From NCBI GenBank assembly GCA_030431775.1, contig JAUIHW010000002.1, positions 195,087 through 259,086 of the forward strand: 64,000 bases of DNA. Reading direction: 5' to 3'. This document shows, piece by piece, positions 51,902 to 60,541 of this stretch (position 1 is its first letter; the number at the start of each line of letters is the position of its first letter). The DNA comes from Gammaproteobacteria bacterium. Lineage in GTDB: Bacteria > Pseudomonadota > Gammaproteobacteria > Pseudomonadales > JAUIET01. The position numbers were made by a program, and so were the translations under genes. The notes under the pieces were generated by a model that saw only the letters and a list, made by a program, of their open reading frames with translations, was not told where the DNA came from and did not search any database.

Positions 51902-53665
51902 CTACACGTAGTCTTTGTATTTATCCAGGAAGCGTACTGGTTTTTTCAGCGCATCCCGACGGAACGGGTCACCCAGCTCACGAGTACACATCACTTCAAT
52001 GACCGTGGTCTTGCCGCCGTTCATTTGCCAGTCGACCGCCTGCTCCAGTGCTTTGCCGACCTGCTCAAGATCGTCCACCACAATGCCTTCGGCGCCCATG
52101 GCTTTGCCGATATCGGCAAAACTCGGGTTGTCCAGTAAGCCGCCGACAAAGCGACGGCCATAGAATTCCACCTGGTTCTTCTGTTCGGCACCCCACTGGC
52201 GATTGTGAAATACCACGGCGGTTACCGGCAGGTCTTCACGCACCGCCGTCAGCACCTCACCCATACTCATACCCCAGGCACCATCCCCGGCGTAGGCAAT
52301 TGCCGGGCGCTCAGGCGCGGCCGCTTTGGCACCAATCATGGTCGGCAGCGCATAACCACAGTTACCAAAGCTCATCGGCGCAAACAGGCTGCGTGGCCGC
52401 TCAAAGCGCAGGTAGCTGTGTGCCACCGAGTTGATATTGCCAATATCGGTAGACACCATCACATCTTTGGGCATGGCTTTTTCCAGCTCGCGCAGTACCT
52501 GACGCGGGTGCAGCCAGTTACCGTCTTCGTTGGCCTGCTCTTCAATCATGTCCAGGCTGTAGTCGTCTTTCTCGTGGGTCCAGCCGTCCAGCTCCTCTTC
52601 CCAGGTGGCTTTTTCCTGGGCCATTTCGGCCGCGCGTTGCTCTTTGGTGGCGTCGCAGGCAAGCTGTTTATCGGCCAGCCTTGCGGTTAGCGCCAGGGCA
52701 ACCGCTTTAGCATCACCACAAATGCCCACGGAAATCGGCTTCACCAGACCGAGTACTTTGTGGTCGGCATCGATCTGAATAATTTTGGCGTCGGTTGGCC
52801 AGTAGTCCAGACCGTGCTGGGGTAAGGTGCCAAACGGCCCCAACCGCGAACCCACCACCAGCACCACATCGGCCCGGGAAATCAGTTTCATGCCGGCTTT
52901 GGAGCCCTGATAACCCAACGGGCCACACCACTGCGGATGGCTGGCCGGGAAGGAATCATTGTGTTGATAGCTGTTAACCACTGGCGCACCAAGGCGTTCG
53001 GCCAGGGCAATCGTTTCCTGCACCGCGTCAGCCATAATCACACCACCGCCGGACACGATCACCGGGTTCTTGGCTTGCGCCAACAGTTCAACGGCTTCGG
53101 CCAGGCTGTTCTCACCGCCCGCACCGCGATCAAGCCGCTGCGGTTGCGGAATGTTAACGTCAATGTCGCCATAGAAGTGGTCGCGCGGTATGTTCAACTG
53201 GGTTGGGCCAATTTCTGCCATGGCGCGGTCAAAACAGCGTGCCGTCAGTTCCGCCATACGCGCCGGATTGGCCACATGAGCCTGATACTTCACAAACTCC
53301 TGAAACATCGGCAGCTGGTTCGCTTCCTGGAAGCCGCCCAGGCCCATGTTCATGGTGCCCGCCTCTGGCGTGATCATGATCACTGGACTGTGCGCCCAGT
53401 AGGCCGCCGCAATGGCGGTCACACAGTTGCTGATACCCGGGCCATTCTGACCAATGACCACACCGTGCCGACCACTGGCACGGGCATAGCCATCCGCCAT
53501 GTGCGCCGCCCCCTGCTCGTGCACCACTGGAATGAAACGGATGCCGGCTGGCGGGAAGATATCCATTGCATCCATAAACGCCGAGCCCATGATGCCGAAA
53601 ATATCGGTCACCCCATGGGCAACCAGAGTTTCAACAAAGGCCTCACTGGGGGTCATTCTTGGCAT
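51902..53665 (-). CDS. xsc: Sulfoacetaldehyde acetyltransferase
   Basis: A 587-residue ThDP enzyme that converts sulfoacetaldehyde and phosphate to acetyl phosphate and sulfite, the desulfonating step of taurine degradation. The activating glutamate is E50 (VVHEQGAAHMADGYA), and the ThDP/Mg motif runs from GDGAWGMSMGE to FHNRQWGAEQKNQ. Size and the ending CTRELGDPFRRDALKKP fit Xsc rather than acetolactate synthase. The start has AGGAG six bases upstream. tpa and tauR lie within 5 kb, and cobS-cobT follow without a gap. Confidence 0.93.
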   Translation of the reverse strand: MPRMTPSEAFVETLVAHGVTDIFGIMGSAFMDAMDIFPPAGIRFIPVVHEQGAAHMADGYARASGRHGVVIGQNGPGISNCVTAIAAAYWAHSPVIMITPEAGTMNMGLGGFQEANQLPMFQEFVKYQAHVANPARMAELTARCFDRAMAEIGPTQLNIPRDHFYGDIDVNIPQPQRLDRGAGGENSLAEAVELLAQAKNPVIVSGGGVIMADAVQETIALAERLGAPVVNSYQHNDSFPASHPQWCGPLGYQGSKAGMKLISRADVVLVVGSRLGPFGTLPQHGLDYWPTDAKIIQIDADHKVLGLVKPISVGICGDAKAVALALTARLADKQLACDATKEQRAAEMAQEKATWEEELDGWTHEKDDYSLDMIEEQANEDGNWLHPRQVLRELEKAMPKDVMVSTDIGNINSVAHSYLRFERPRSLFAPMSFGNCGYALPTMIGAKAAAPERPAIAYAGDGAWGMSMGEVLTAVREDLPVTAVVFHNRQWGAEQKNQVEFYGRRFVGGLLDNPSFADIGKAMGAEGIVVDDLEQVGKALEQAVDWQMNGGKTTVIEVMCTRELGDPFRRDALKKPVRFLDKYKDYV

Positions 53666-53866
53666 GGCGGTCTCCTGCTCTTGAGTTGGCTTGATTCAGC
53701 CGCGCAGAGTAACCTGCCAACAGGGGCCGAGGCTAGGGCCAGTCGTTGGTATTGCATAGCGCCAGAGGTGGGGCACGTGAATATACCCTGTTGCTGCTCG
53801 ACCGGTAACGGAGAAAAATAGCGCCAGTGCTCCACATCCGCGTGCGGATGAGCGACAATACCGGGC

Positions 53867-55498
53867 ATGGAAAACATCACCTGCTCAGAAGCTATTGTCC
53901 GCACCCTGATTAAACATGGCGTGGAGGCCGTGTTCGGAATCCCGGGTGCGCAGACCTATCACCTGTTTGACGCCCTGCAGCAATACCAGGACCAGATAAA
54001 AACCTACGTAAGCCGCCATGAACAAGGCGCCGCCTATATGGCCTATGGCTATGCCAAATCCACTGGCAAGGTGGGGGCCTATTGCGTGGTACCCGGTCCG
54101 GGTGTGCTGAACACCACCGCTGCCTTATGCACCGCGCACAACGCGCCGGTGCTGTGTATCACCGGGCAGGTTCCCAGCGCTTATTTGGGTGTGGGCCACG
54201 GCATGTTGCACGAGCTACCCGATCAGCTCAGAACCCTGCAGACACTGACTAAATGGGCGATGCGAATCAATCACACTGCAGAAGCCCCAGCCATTGTTGA
54301 AAGCGCATTTAAACATCTGACCAGCGGACGAATACAACCGGTCGCACTGGAAATACCTATGGATGTTCTCGGGCAAGCAGCGGCAGTGGATATGGACTTT
54401 CCCAGTATTCCGGGTGCCGTGATTGAGCCGGATGAAGCCAAGATCAATACGGCTGCCGATATGATTCGCAAAGCCAAGCACCCGATGCTTTATGTCGGCA
54501 GCGGTGCAGTTCACGCCAAAGATGAAATCGCACAACTGGCCAGGCTCATTCAGGCGCCCGTGGTGTCGTTTCGTGGTGGCCGTGGCATCGTCGGTGATGA
54601 TACGCCGTATGGTTTCAACTGCGCGGCCGGCTACAAGTATTACCCCAGGATTGATCTGACCATTGGTATTGGCACCCGCCTGGAACTACCGGCCTTTCGC
54701 TGGCAGGAAGGTATCGCCGACCATGACATGATTCGCATCGACATTGACCCAACTCAGTCCGTACGCCTGCGCGGTGATATTGGCATCGTCTCGGATTCCC
54801 GGCTGGCGGTACAGGCTTTGCTGAATGAATTACAGCAAGGTTATGCGGCGCCTCCGTCACGAGAGGAAGAATTTGCGGCCATCAAAGCGGAAAGCTGGAA
54901 TGAGATTCAGGACATCCAGCCGCAGATGAGTTACCTGAATGTGATGCGCGAGGTATTACCCAGAGACGCATTTTTGGTGGAAGAGATTTCACAGGTCGGT
55001 TTTGCATCCTGGTACGGTTTTCCCGTGTACGAACCGCGCAAACTCGTGACCTGTGGCTATCAGGGCAACCTGGGCCACGGTTTCCAGACAGGAATTGGCG
55101 TCAAAATAGCCAACCCCGACACCCCGGTTGTTTCCATTGCCGGTGATGGCGGGTTTATGTTTGGCGTGCAGGAGCTGGCAACCGCCGTGCAATACAAGGT
55201 TGGCCTGATTACGGTGATTTTCAATAACAATGCCTTTGGTAACGTTCGGCGAGACCAACAGGAATTCTTCGCTGGTCGCGTGTATGGCTCGGAGCTGCAA
55301 AACCCCGACTTCGTCAAACTCGCGCAAAGCTTTGGTGCCAGCGCTTATCGAGCGGAAACGCCAGAGCAACTCAAGCACTGCCTGGAAAACGCTCTGCTGG
55401 ACGCCGAACAAGGCCCGGTGGTTATCGAAGTGCCCTGTGAAACCGGCAGCGAAGCGTCGCCATTTCGCTTTCTGATGCCCGCAAATTACGGCCGATAG
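53867..55498 (+). CDS. ThDP-dependent enzyme, acetolactate synthase-like, role unknown
   Basis: A 543-residue ThDP enzyme of the acetolactate synthase/benzoylformate decarboxylase superfamily. The activating glutamate is E52 (SRHEQGAAYMAYGYAK) and the cofactor motif runs GDGGFMFGVQE to FNNNAFGNVRRDQ. It is not Xsc: the sequence is different and Xsc is encoded next to it. It is divergent from xsc and convergent with tauR, inside the taurine cluster. A decarboxylase or carboligase for a C2-C3 sulfonate or for pyruvate/alanine carbon is possible; the sequence alone does not say. No strong ribosome site is visible. Confidence 0.85.
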   Translation: MENITCSEAIVRTLIKHGVEAVFGIPGAQTYHLFDALQQYQDQIKTYVSRHEQGAAYMAYGYAKSTGKVGAYCVVPGPGVLNTTAALCTAHNAPVLCITGQVPSAYLGVGHGMLHELPDQLRTLQTLTKWAMRINHTAEAPAIVESAFKHLTSGRIQPVALEIPMDVLGQAAAVDMDFPSIPGAVIEPDEAKINTAADMIRKAKHPMLYVGSGAVHAKDEIAQLARLIQAPVVSFRGGRGIVGDDTPYGFNCAAGYKYYPRIDLTIGIGTRLELPAFRWQEGIADHDMIRIDIDPTQSVRLRGDIGIVSDSRLAVQALLNELQQGYAAPPSREEEFAAIKAESWNEIQDIQPQMSYLNVMREVLPRDAFLVEEISQVGFASWYGFPVYEPRKLVTCGYQGNLGHGFQTGIGVKIANPDTPVVSIAGDGGFMFGVQELATAVQYKVGLITVIFNNNAFGNVRRDQQEFFAGRVYGSELQNPDFVKLAQSFGASAYRAETPEQLKHCLENALLDAEQGPVVIEVPCETGSEASPFRFLMPANYGR

Positions 55499-55545
55499 TG
55501 GGGACCCACAGCATACCCGCCTTCGGCAGTGGCATCCGGCCCTGG

Positions 55546-57021
55546 TCACTCATCAAGATTGGTGTATGTTCCCACCAGCTTTGCCAGACGCCGAATACCC
55601 TCTTCGATACGCTCAGCCGGCAATGAGGAGAACCCCAGGCGAAAAAAATTCCGCGGCGGGTTGGTCTGCAAAAAATGCACAGCACCCGGCTCAATAATAA
55701 TGCCCTCGGCCCTGGCCTGCTGACCCAGCAGATCGGCATCCAGCCCGGCCGGGCCTTCTACCCAGATCGACGAGCCGCCAAAGGCTGGTGAGCGGGCGGC
55801 GCCCGGCATCAGTTGCTCAAGCGCCGTTGTCATTACTTCACAGCGCTTGCGATAGGCGCTAACCATCTGCCTAGTCAGTCGATCGTGGTAGCCGCGGGCC
55901 AGAAACAGGCCCACAGCGCGCTGATTATTGCTGGCTGGGTGGCGGATCATCAGGCGGCGTAATGCGCGCAACTCATCGATTAAGGGCTTATCCGCTACCA
56001 CATAACCCATGCGCAGACCTGGCGCGAGGGTTTTTGACAAACTGCCCACATAAATGACCCGGCCGTTATGGTCCAGGCTCTTGAGCGCTGGCGTCGGGTG
56101 CTCGGCAAAATTGATCTCGCTTTCGTAATCGTCCTCGATTACCACAGTGTCGTGCTCAACGGAATGCTGCAGGAGCTGATATCGCCTTTCAATAGGCATG
56201 GTCACCGTGGTCGGTGACTGGTGACTTGGCGTCACATAAACACAGTCGCAGTCATCAAGTTCCGCATTCACTACCAAGCCACCGGCATCCACGGCCAGTG
56301 CTTTCAGATTGCCACGGTTCAACAATGCAATATTACGCACATCGACATAGCCCGGGTTTTCCAAACCGACCGTTGTCGTCTTATTCACCAATAGGCGCAT
56401 CAGCAGGTACAGAGCTTGCTGCGCTCCAACGGTGATCAGAATATTCTCCGGTCGCGCCCCTATGCCACGGCGTGGGAGCAAACGGCTGAGTATCTGCTCA
56501 ACGAGCAAGTCGTCATCACGTTCCAACTGCTCCGTTGCCCACGCTTTGATGGCGGCGATACTCATCGCATCGCGGCAACATTCGCGCCAGTGATTGGTCG
56601 GAAACAATTCATAGTCCGGCTGGCCGTAGGTAAACGGAAAGGGATAGTCCTGCCAATTCCCTGGCTTAACAATATTGCGGTGCGCCGAAGGACGAACCTT
56701 TAATCGCTGTGCCCAATCCGGCTGGCTGACGGGCACTTGTTGTACATCGCCATGAGCCAGATCCTGACCGATAACCTCCGGGTTAACAAAATAACCACTG
56801 CGTTCGCGGCTGAGCAAATAGCCTTCTTCCTGCAAGCGTTCATAAGCGGCCACGACCGTATTGCGGGCGACACCTAATTGCGCCGCCAGTGCGCGACTGG
56901 ACGGCAGAGCCTGATCCGTCGGTAGCTGGCGATTGAGAATGACGTTGACAATTTGCGTCCGAATCTGGGTTTGCAGACTGTCGTCGCTATCGGGTGCCAA
57001 ATGTAATAGTTGTGCAAGCAA
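55546..57021 (-). CDS. tauR: MocR-type GntR regulator, probable TauR
   Basis: A 491-residue MocR regulator: an N-terminal GntR winged helix (about 15-80, PSSRALAAQLGVARNTVVAAYERLQ) fused to a class I aminotransferase-like domain with the PLP lysine in YVGSLSKTLAPGLRMGY. The start is a TTG, as an in-frame stop lies three codons upstream. It is divergent from tpa, the arrangement of TauR, which activates taurine catabolic genes in Rhodobacter when PLP and taurine are bound. Candidate binding repeats lie in the intergenic region. Confidence 0.85.
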   Translation of the reverse strand: MLAQLLHLAPDSDDSLQTQIRTQIVNVILNRQLPTDQALPSSRALAAQLGVARNTVVAAYERLQEEGYLLSRERSGYFVNPEVIGQDLAHGDVQQVPVSQPDWAQRLKVRPSAHRNIVKPGNWQDYPFPFTYGQPDYELFPTNHWRECCRDAMSIAAIKAWATEQLERDDDLLVEQILSRLLPRRGIGARPENILITVGAQQALYLLMRLLVNKTTTVGLENPGYVDVRNIALLNRGNLKALAVDAGGLVVNAELDDCDCVYVTPSHQSPTTVTMPIERRYQLLQHSVEHDTVVIEDDYESEINFAEHPTPALKSLDHNGRVIYVGSLSKTLAPGLRMGYVVADKPLIDELRALRRLMIRHPASNNQRAVGLFLARGYHDRLTRQMVSAYRKRCEVMTTALEQLMPGAARSPAFGGSSIWVEGPAGLDADLLGQQARAEGIIIEPGAVHFLQTNPPRNFFRLGFSSLPAERIEEGIRRLAKLVGTYTNLDE

Positions 57022-57147
57022 TATTGTCTACGTCAACACAGACCGCCAAAGCTCAAGTCTAAAGCAAAGCCGGCAACAGTTGTTACACGGATTTTCACGG
57101 AAAACTCTTGCAAAACGACACGCCCGCTAACGGCCAAGCCTAAGTGG

Positions 57148-57179
57148 ATCTGGACCGTCCTGCTTAGATTATCTGGCCC
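57148..57179 (+). promoter_or_regulatory. Candidate TauR direct repeats
   Basis: ATCTGGACC (57148-57156) and ATCTGGCCC (57171-57179) are direct repeats starting 23 bases apart, 75-106 bases before the tpa start. MocR regulators bind direct repeats, and CTGGAC-type half sites are reported for TauR as I recall. The match is suggestive only. Confidence 0.45.
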
Positions 57180-57253
57180 TATTCGACTCAGCAGACGCAG
57201 CGCTATGATCCATTCTGGTAAAGCACAACATTTCTGCCCGGAGAGTCTCCGTA

Positions 57254-58654
57254 ATGAATCAACACATCGGTAGCCCGCACGATCGCCTGGTCAGCCAGGA
57301 CAAGGCACACGCTTGGCATCATTTGACCCAACACCAGACCTTTGCCGGCAAGGATCCTATGGTGATCACCCGTGGCGAGGGCATGACGGTTTGGGACAGC
57401 CAGGGAAATGCGTATCTGGACGCCACGTCCGGTGGTGTTTGGACGGTCAATGTCGGCTATGGACGCAAGCAGATTGCTGACGCCGTGCACGCGCAGCTGA
57501 TGGAACTGTGCTATTTCACACAGTCTATGGGCAACCCTCCAGCCGCCGAGTTTGCGGCACGTTTGATCGATAAGATGCCGGGCATGAGCCGGGTATATTT
57601 GTCGAATTCCGGCTCCGAGGCGAATGAGAAAGCCTACAAAATGATCCGCCAGATTGCCCACCGAAAATACGGTGGCAAGAAGCACAAAATCCTATACCGG
57701 GAGCGCGATTACCACGGCACAACCATTACGGCACTGAGTTCCAGTGGCCAGTACGAGCGCAAGCATCAGTACGGTCCGTATACTCCCGGATTTGTTGAGG
57801 TACCTCATTGCTGTGAGTACCGCTCACAGTACAGTGGCCTGGATGGCAAACCATTGCGCGGGCGAGAATACGGTGTGCGGGCCGCCCAGGCCATTGAAGA
57901 AGTGATACTACGGGAAGGGCCCGACACAGTCGGCGGCCTGGTGCTGGAACCGATGACCGCCGGCGGCGGCATCATTCTCCCTCCTGAAGGCTATTGGGAA
58001 ACCGTGCAGGCCATCTGCAAGAAATATGATGTGTTATTGCACATTGACGAAGTTGTTTGCGGCCTTGGCCGAACCGGGGAATGGTTTGGCTACCAGCATT
58101 TTGGTGTGCAGCCGGATTTTGTCACTATGGCAAAAGGTGTCGCCAGCGGTTATGCGGCAATCAGTTGCACAGTCACCACGGAGGAAGTGTTCGAACTGTT
58201 TATGGATGAACCCAATCAACGCATGAATTACTTCCGTGACATTTCCACATTCGGTGGCTGTACTTCGGGGCCAACCGCTGCCCTGGAAAACATCAGCATT
58301 ATCGAGCAGGAAAACCTTCTGGAAAACTGCCGTATCCAGGGCGCCCGCCTATTGCAAGGATTGCAGGAATTGCAGAAGCGTCATGAAATAATTGGCGATG
58401 TGCGCGGAAAAGGCTTATTCGCGGGGCTGGAACTGGTCAGCGATCGTGAGCTTAAAACTCCGGTCGCAGAATCCGTGGCGGCTGGCATTGTCACCGACTG
58501 TATGCAGCATGGCCTGCTGATTGGGCGCACCAACCGCAGTTTTGAGGAATTCAATAATACGCTCGCGTTAACGCCTGCCCTGATTTGCAGCAGTGCAGAG
58601 ATTGACCGTATTATTGACACTCTGGATGGTGCTTTGCAACGTAGCTCGTGCTGA
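57254..58654 (+). CDS. tpa: Taurine--pyruvate aminotransferase
   Basis: A 466-residue class III aminotransferase that converts taurine and pyruvate to sulfoacetaldehyde and L-alanine. The PLP lysine is K294 (TMAKGVASGY) and the PLP-contacting aspartate is D265 (HIDEVVCG). Segments such as YLDATSGGVWTVNVGYG and KILYRERDYHGTTI are strongly Tpa-like. Its ribosome site GGAG lies inside a small palindrome (57239-57251), which might modulate translation. With tauR beside it and xsc 4 kb away it completes the first two steps of taurine dissimilation. Confidence 0.92.
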   Translation: MNQHIGSPHDRLVSQDKAHAWHHLTQHQTFAGKDPMVITRGEGMTVWDSQGNAYLDATSGGVWTVNVGYGRKQIADAVHAQLMELCYFTQSMGNPPAAEFAARLIDKMPGMSRVYLSNSGSEANEKAYKMIRQIAHRKYGGKKHKILYRERDYHGTTITALSSSGQYERKHQYGPYTPGFVEVPHCCEYRSQYSGLDGKPLRGREYGVRAAQAIEEVILREGPDTVGGLVLEPMTAGGGIILPPEGYWETVQAICKKYDVLLHIDEVVCGLGRTGEWFGYQHFGVQPDFVTMAKGVASGYAAISCTVTTEEVFELFMDEPNQRMNYFRDISTFGGCTSGPTAALENISIIEQENLLENCRIQGARLLQGLQELQKRHEIIGDVRGKGLFAGLELVSDRELKTPVAESVAAGIVTDCMQHGLLIGRTNRSFEEFNNTLALTPALICSSAEIDRIIDTLDGALQRSSC

Positions 58655-58709
58655 GGAGCCCGCTGTCTGGTATGGTTGCCACAACATCTGGCAGCCGTAT
58701 CGATAGTCA

Positions 58710-60425
58710 ATGAATCTTGAGGCACTGCATCACGCTGTTCCTGTCCCTTACCTGATTGAGATCGTCGCATTTCTGCTGACGGTGGTGATCATTGTGCCGC
58801 TGTTTCGGCGCTTCAATCTCAGCCCGATTCTGGGCTATCTCGCCATCGGTGCGTTGATTGGGCCGCATGCGCTGAAAGTGGTCAACGACGTGACGGAAGT
58901 ACAGCATTTCGCCGAACTCGGCGTTGTGTTCCTGCTGTTTACGATTGGGCTGGAGCTGAGCTTTGATCGCCTGAAGGCCTACACCCGGCTGATTTTTGGT
59001 CTGGGCGCAGCGCAGGTGGTCGTTTGTGCGGCCGCAATTGCTGCGGTCGCTCAAGCCTGGGGCAACGATCTGCAAGCCTCGATCATTATCGGGCTTGGGC
59101 TGGCGCTGTCTTCTACTGCAATGGTCATGCAGCTACTCAGTGAGCGTCAGGAGCGCGCCTGTGATCATGGCCGCGTCAGTTTTGCGGTATTGCTGTTTCA
59201 GGATCTTGCGGTCGTACCCATTCTGATCCTGGTGTCGGTATTCGCAATGGACAGCGGGCAGAGCGTCTGGCTGGCAATCGCCATAGCAATGGGCAAAGCC
59301 TTGGCTGCCGTTGTACTGATAGTTATCGTTGGTCGCGTGGTATTCCGCCGACTGTTCCAGGTAGCATCCAATACGCGCAGTATTGACGTGTTTACGGCCA
59401 TGATGCTATTGACCATACTGGTCACATCCATTGCCACCGGCGTCGCCGGCCTGTCGATGGCACTTGGCGCCTTCCTGGCCGGCCTGTTGCTGGCCGAAAC
59501 CGAGTTTCGCCACCAGGTCGAGAGCGAAATCGAACCCTTCAAAGGCCTGTTGCTGGGCTTGTTCTTCATGGGTGTCGGCATGAACCTGGATTTTGCGCTG
59601 GCCTTCGAGCGCGGTTTCTGGGTCATCCTGTCGGTTTTCGGATTGATTGCGCTTAAAGCAGTGATTACCGCGGCCATTGCGAAACTGTTCAAGATCAGCC
59701 TGGCCGACTCAATACGCTCAGGCATTCTTCTGGCTGAGGCCGGTGAATTCGCATTTGTTATTCTTGGCCAGGCAACGCTGACCTTTGACATCGTGTCACC
59801 TGCAGTAGGACAGTTCATTGTGGTAGTCGCTGGTTTGTCCATGCTACTGACCCCATTGCTCGCCAGCGCCGGGAAAAAAGTCAGTGAATGGTTACCCGAC
59901 GATACTGAGACTAGCAGCCTGCTAAGCGATGAGGCTGAGTCATTGAATGACCATGTGGTCATCAGTGGCTTTGGCCGAGTTGGCGCCGCCGTGGCCAGCA
60001 TATTGCACGAACAATCCGTTCCCTACATCGGCATCGAAAGCAACGTAGCCCGTGTCGAGCAGCTGCGTAAGGAGGGCTTCGACGTCTACGTGGGTGACGC
60101 TCGACGCTTGGAAATGTTGAAGCGGGCCGGACTGGACGCTGCGCGAGCCCTGCTGGTGACCATGAACAACCCCAGCGCTGCGGAACACACGGTGCTGGCG
60201 GCGCACAAGCACTGGCCCGAACTGGAGATCATTGTTCGATCGCATGATCTAAGTCACGCGGAAAGCCTGCTGGAAGCCGGCGCGACGCAGGTAGTACCGG
60301 AAACCCTGGAAGCCAGCCTATTGCTGGCCCGCGAAGTATTGCTGTCGGCCGGGCGCCATCAGGACGACGTACAGGCCGTAATTGATATGATTCGACGCTC
60401 TGGTTACAGCGAGCTACGCTCCTGA
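58710..60425 (+). CDS. Kef-type monovalent cation:proton antiporter
   Basis: A 571-residue CPA2 antiporter with about twelve membrane helices and a cytoplasmic TrkA-N (RCK) domain. The membrane part includes GLGLALSSTAMVMQLL and the FLAGLLLAETEFRHQVESEIEPFKG region; the RCK domain begins VVISGFGRVGAAVASIL and carries a nucleotide-binding glycine motif. It probably moves K+ against H+ and may be gated by NAD(H) or glutathione adducts. It follows tpa by 55 bases and could be read through with it, but no functional link is evident. Confidence 0.92.
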   Translation: MNLEALHHAVPVPYLIEIVAFLLTVVIIVPLFRRFNLSPILGYLAIGALIGPHALKVVNDVTEVQHFAELGVVFLLFTIGLELSFDRLKAYTRLIFGLGAAQVVVCAAAIAAVAQAWGNDLQASIIIGLGLALSSTAMVMQLLSERQERACDHGRVSFAVLLFQDLAVVPILILVSVFAMDSGQSVWLAIAIAMGKALAAVVLIVIVGRVVFRRLFQVASNTRSIDVFTAMMLLTILVTSIATGVAGLSMALGAFLAGLLLAETEFRHQVESEIEPFKGLLLGLFFMGVGMNLDFALAFERGFWVILSVFGLIALKAVITAAIAKLFKISLADSIRSGILLAEAGEFAFVILGQATLTFDIVSPAVGQFIVVVAGLSMLLTPLLASAGKKVSEWLPDDTETSSLLSDEAESLNDHVVISGFGRVGAAVASILHEQSVPYIGIESNVARVEQLRKEGFDVYVGDARRLEMLKRAGLDAARALLVTMNNPSAAEHTVLAAHKHWPELEIIVRSHDLSHAESLLEAGATQVVPETLEASLLLAREVLLSAGRHQDDVQAVIDMIRRSGYSELRS

Positions 60426-60541
60426 TGCACAATCGCAATGGACACCGAGCACCTATTTGAACACAGCTTTGAGCGGAACCAGGCGAATGCGGCCGTCATG
60501 CTATGGCCTGACCAGCTTTTACAGCTCACACCCTTAGGCCC

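Noticed and set aside
53867-55498. Second xsc copy
   Set aside because: Motifs around the cofactor site (FNNNAFGNVRRDQ) and the C-terminus differ clearly from the Xsc encoded next to it.
57239-57251. Palindrome at the tpa ribosome site as a riboswitch
   Set aside because: Only a 5-bp stem with a 3-base loop; there is no larger aptamer-like structure. Kept only as a minor remark.
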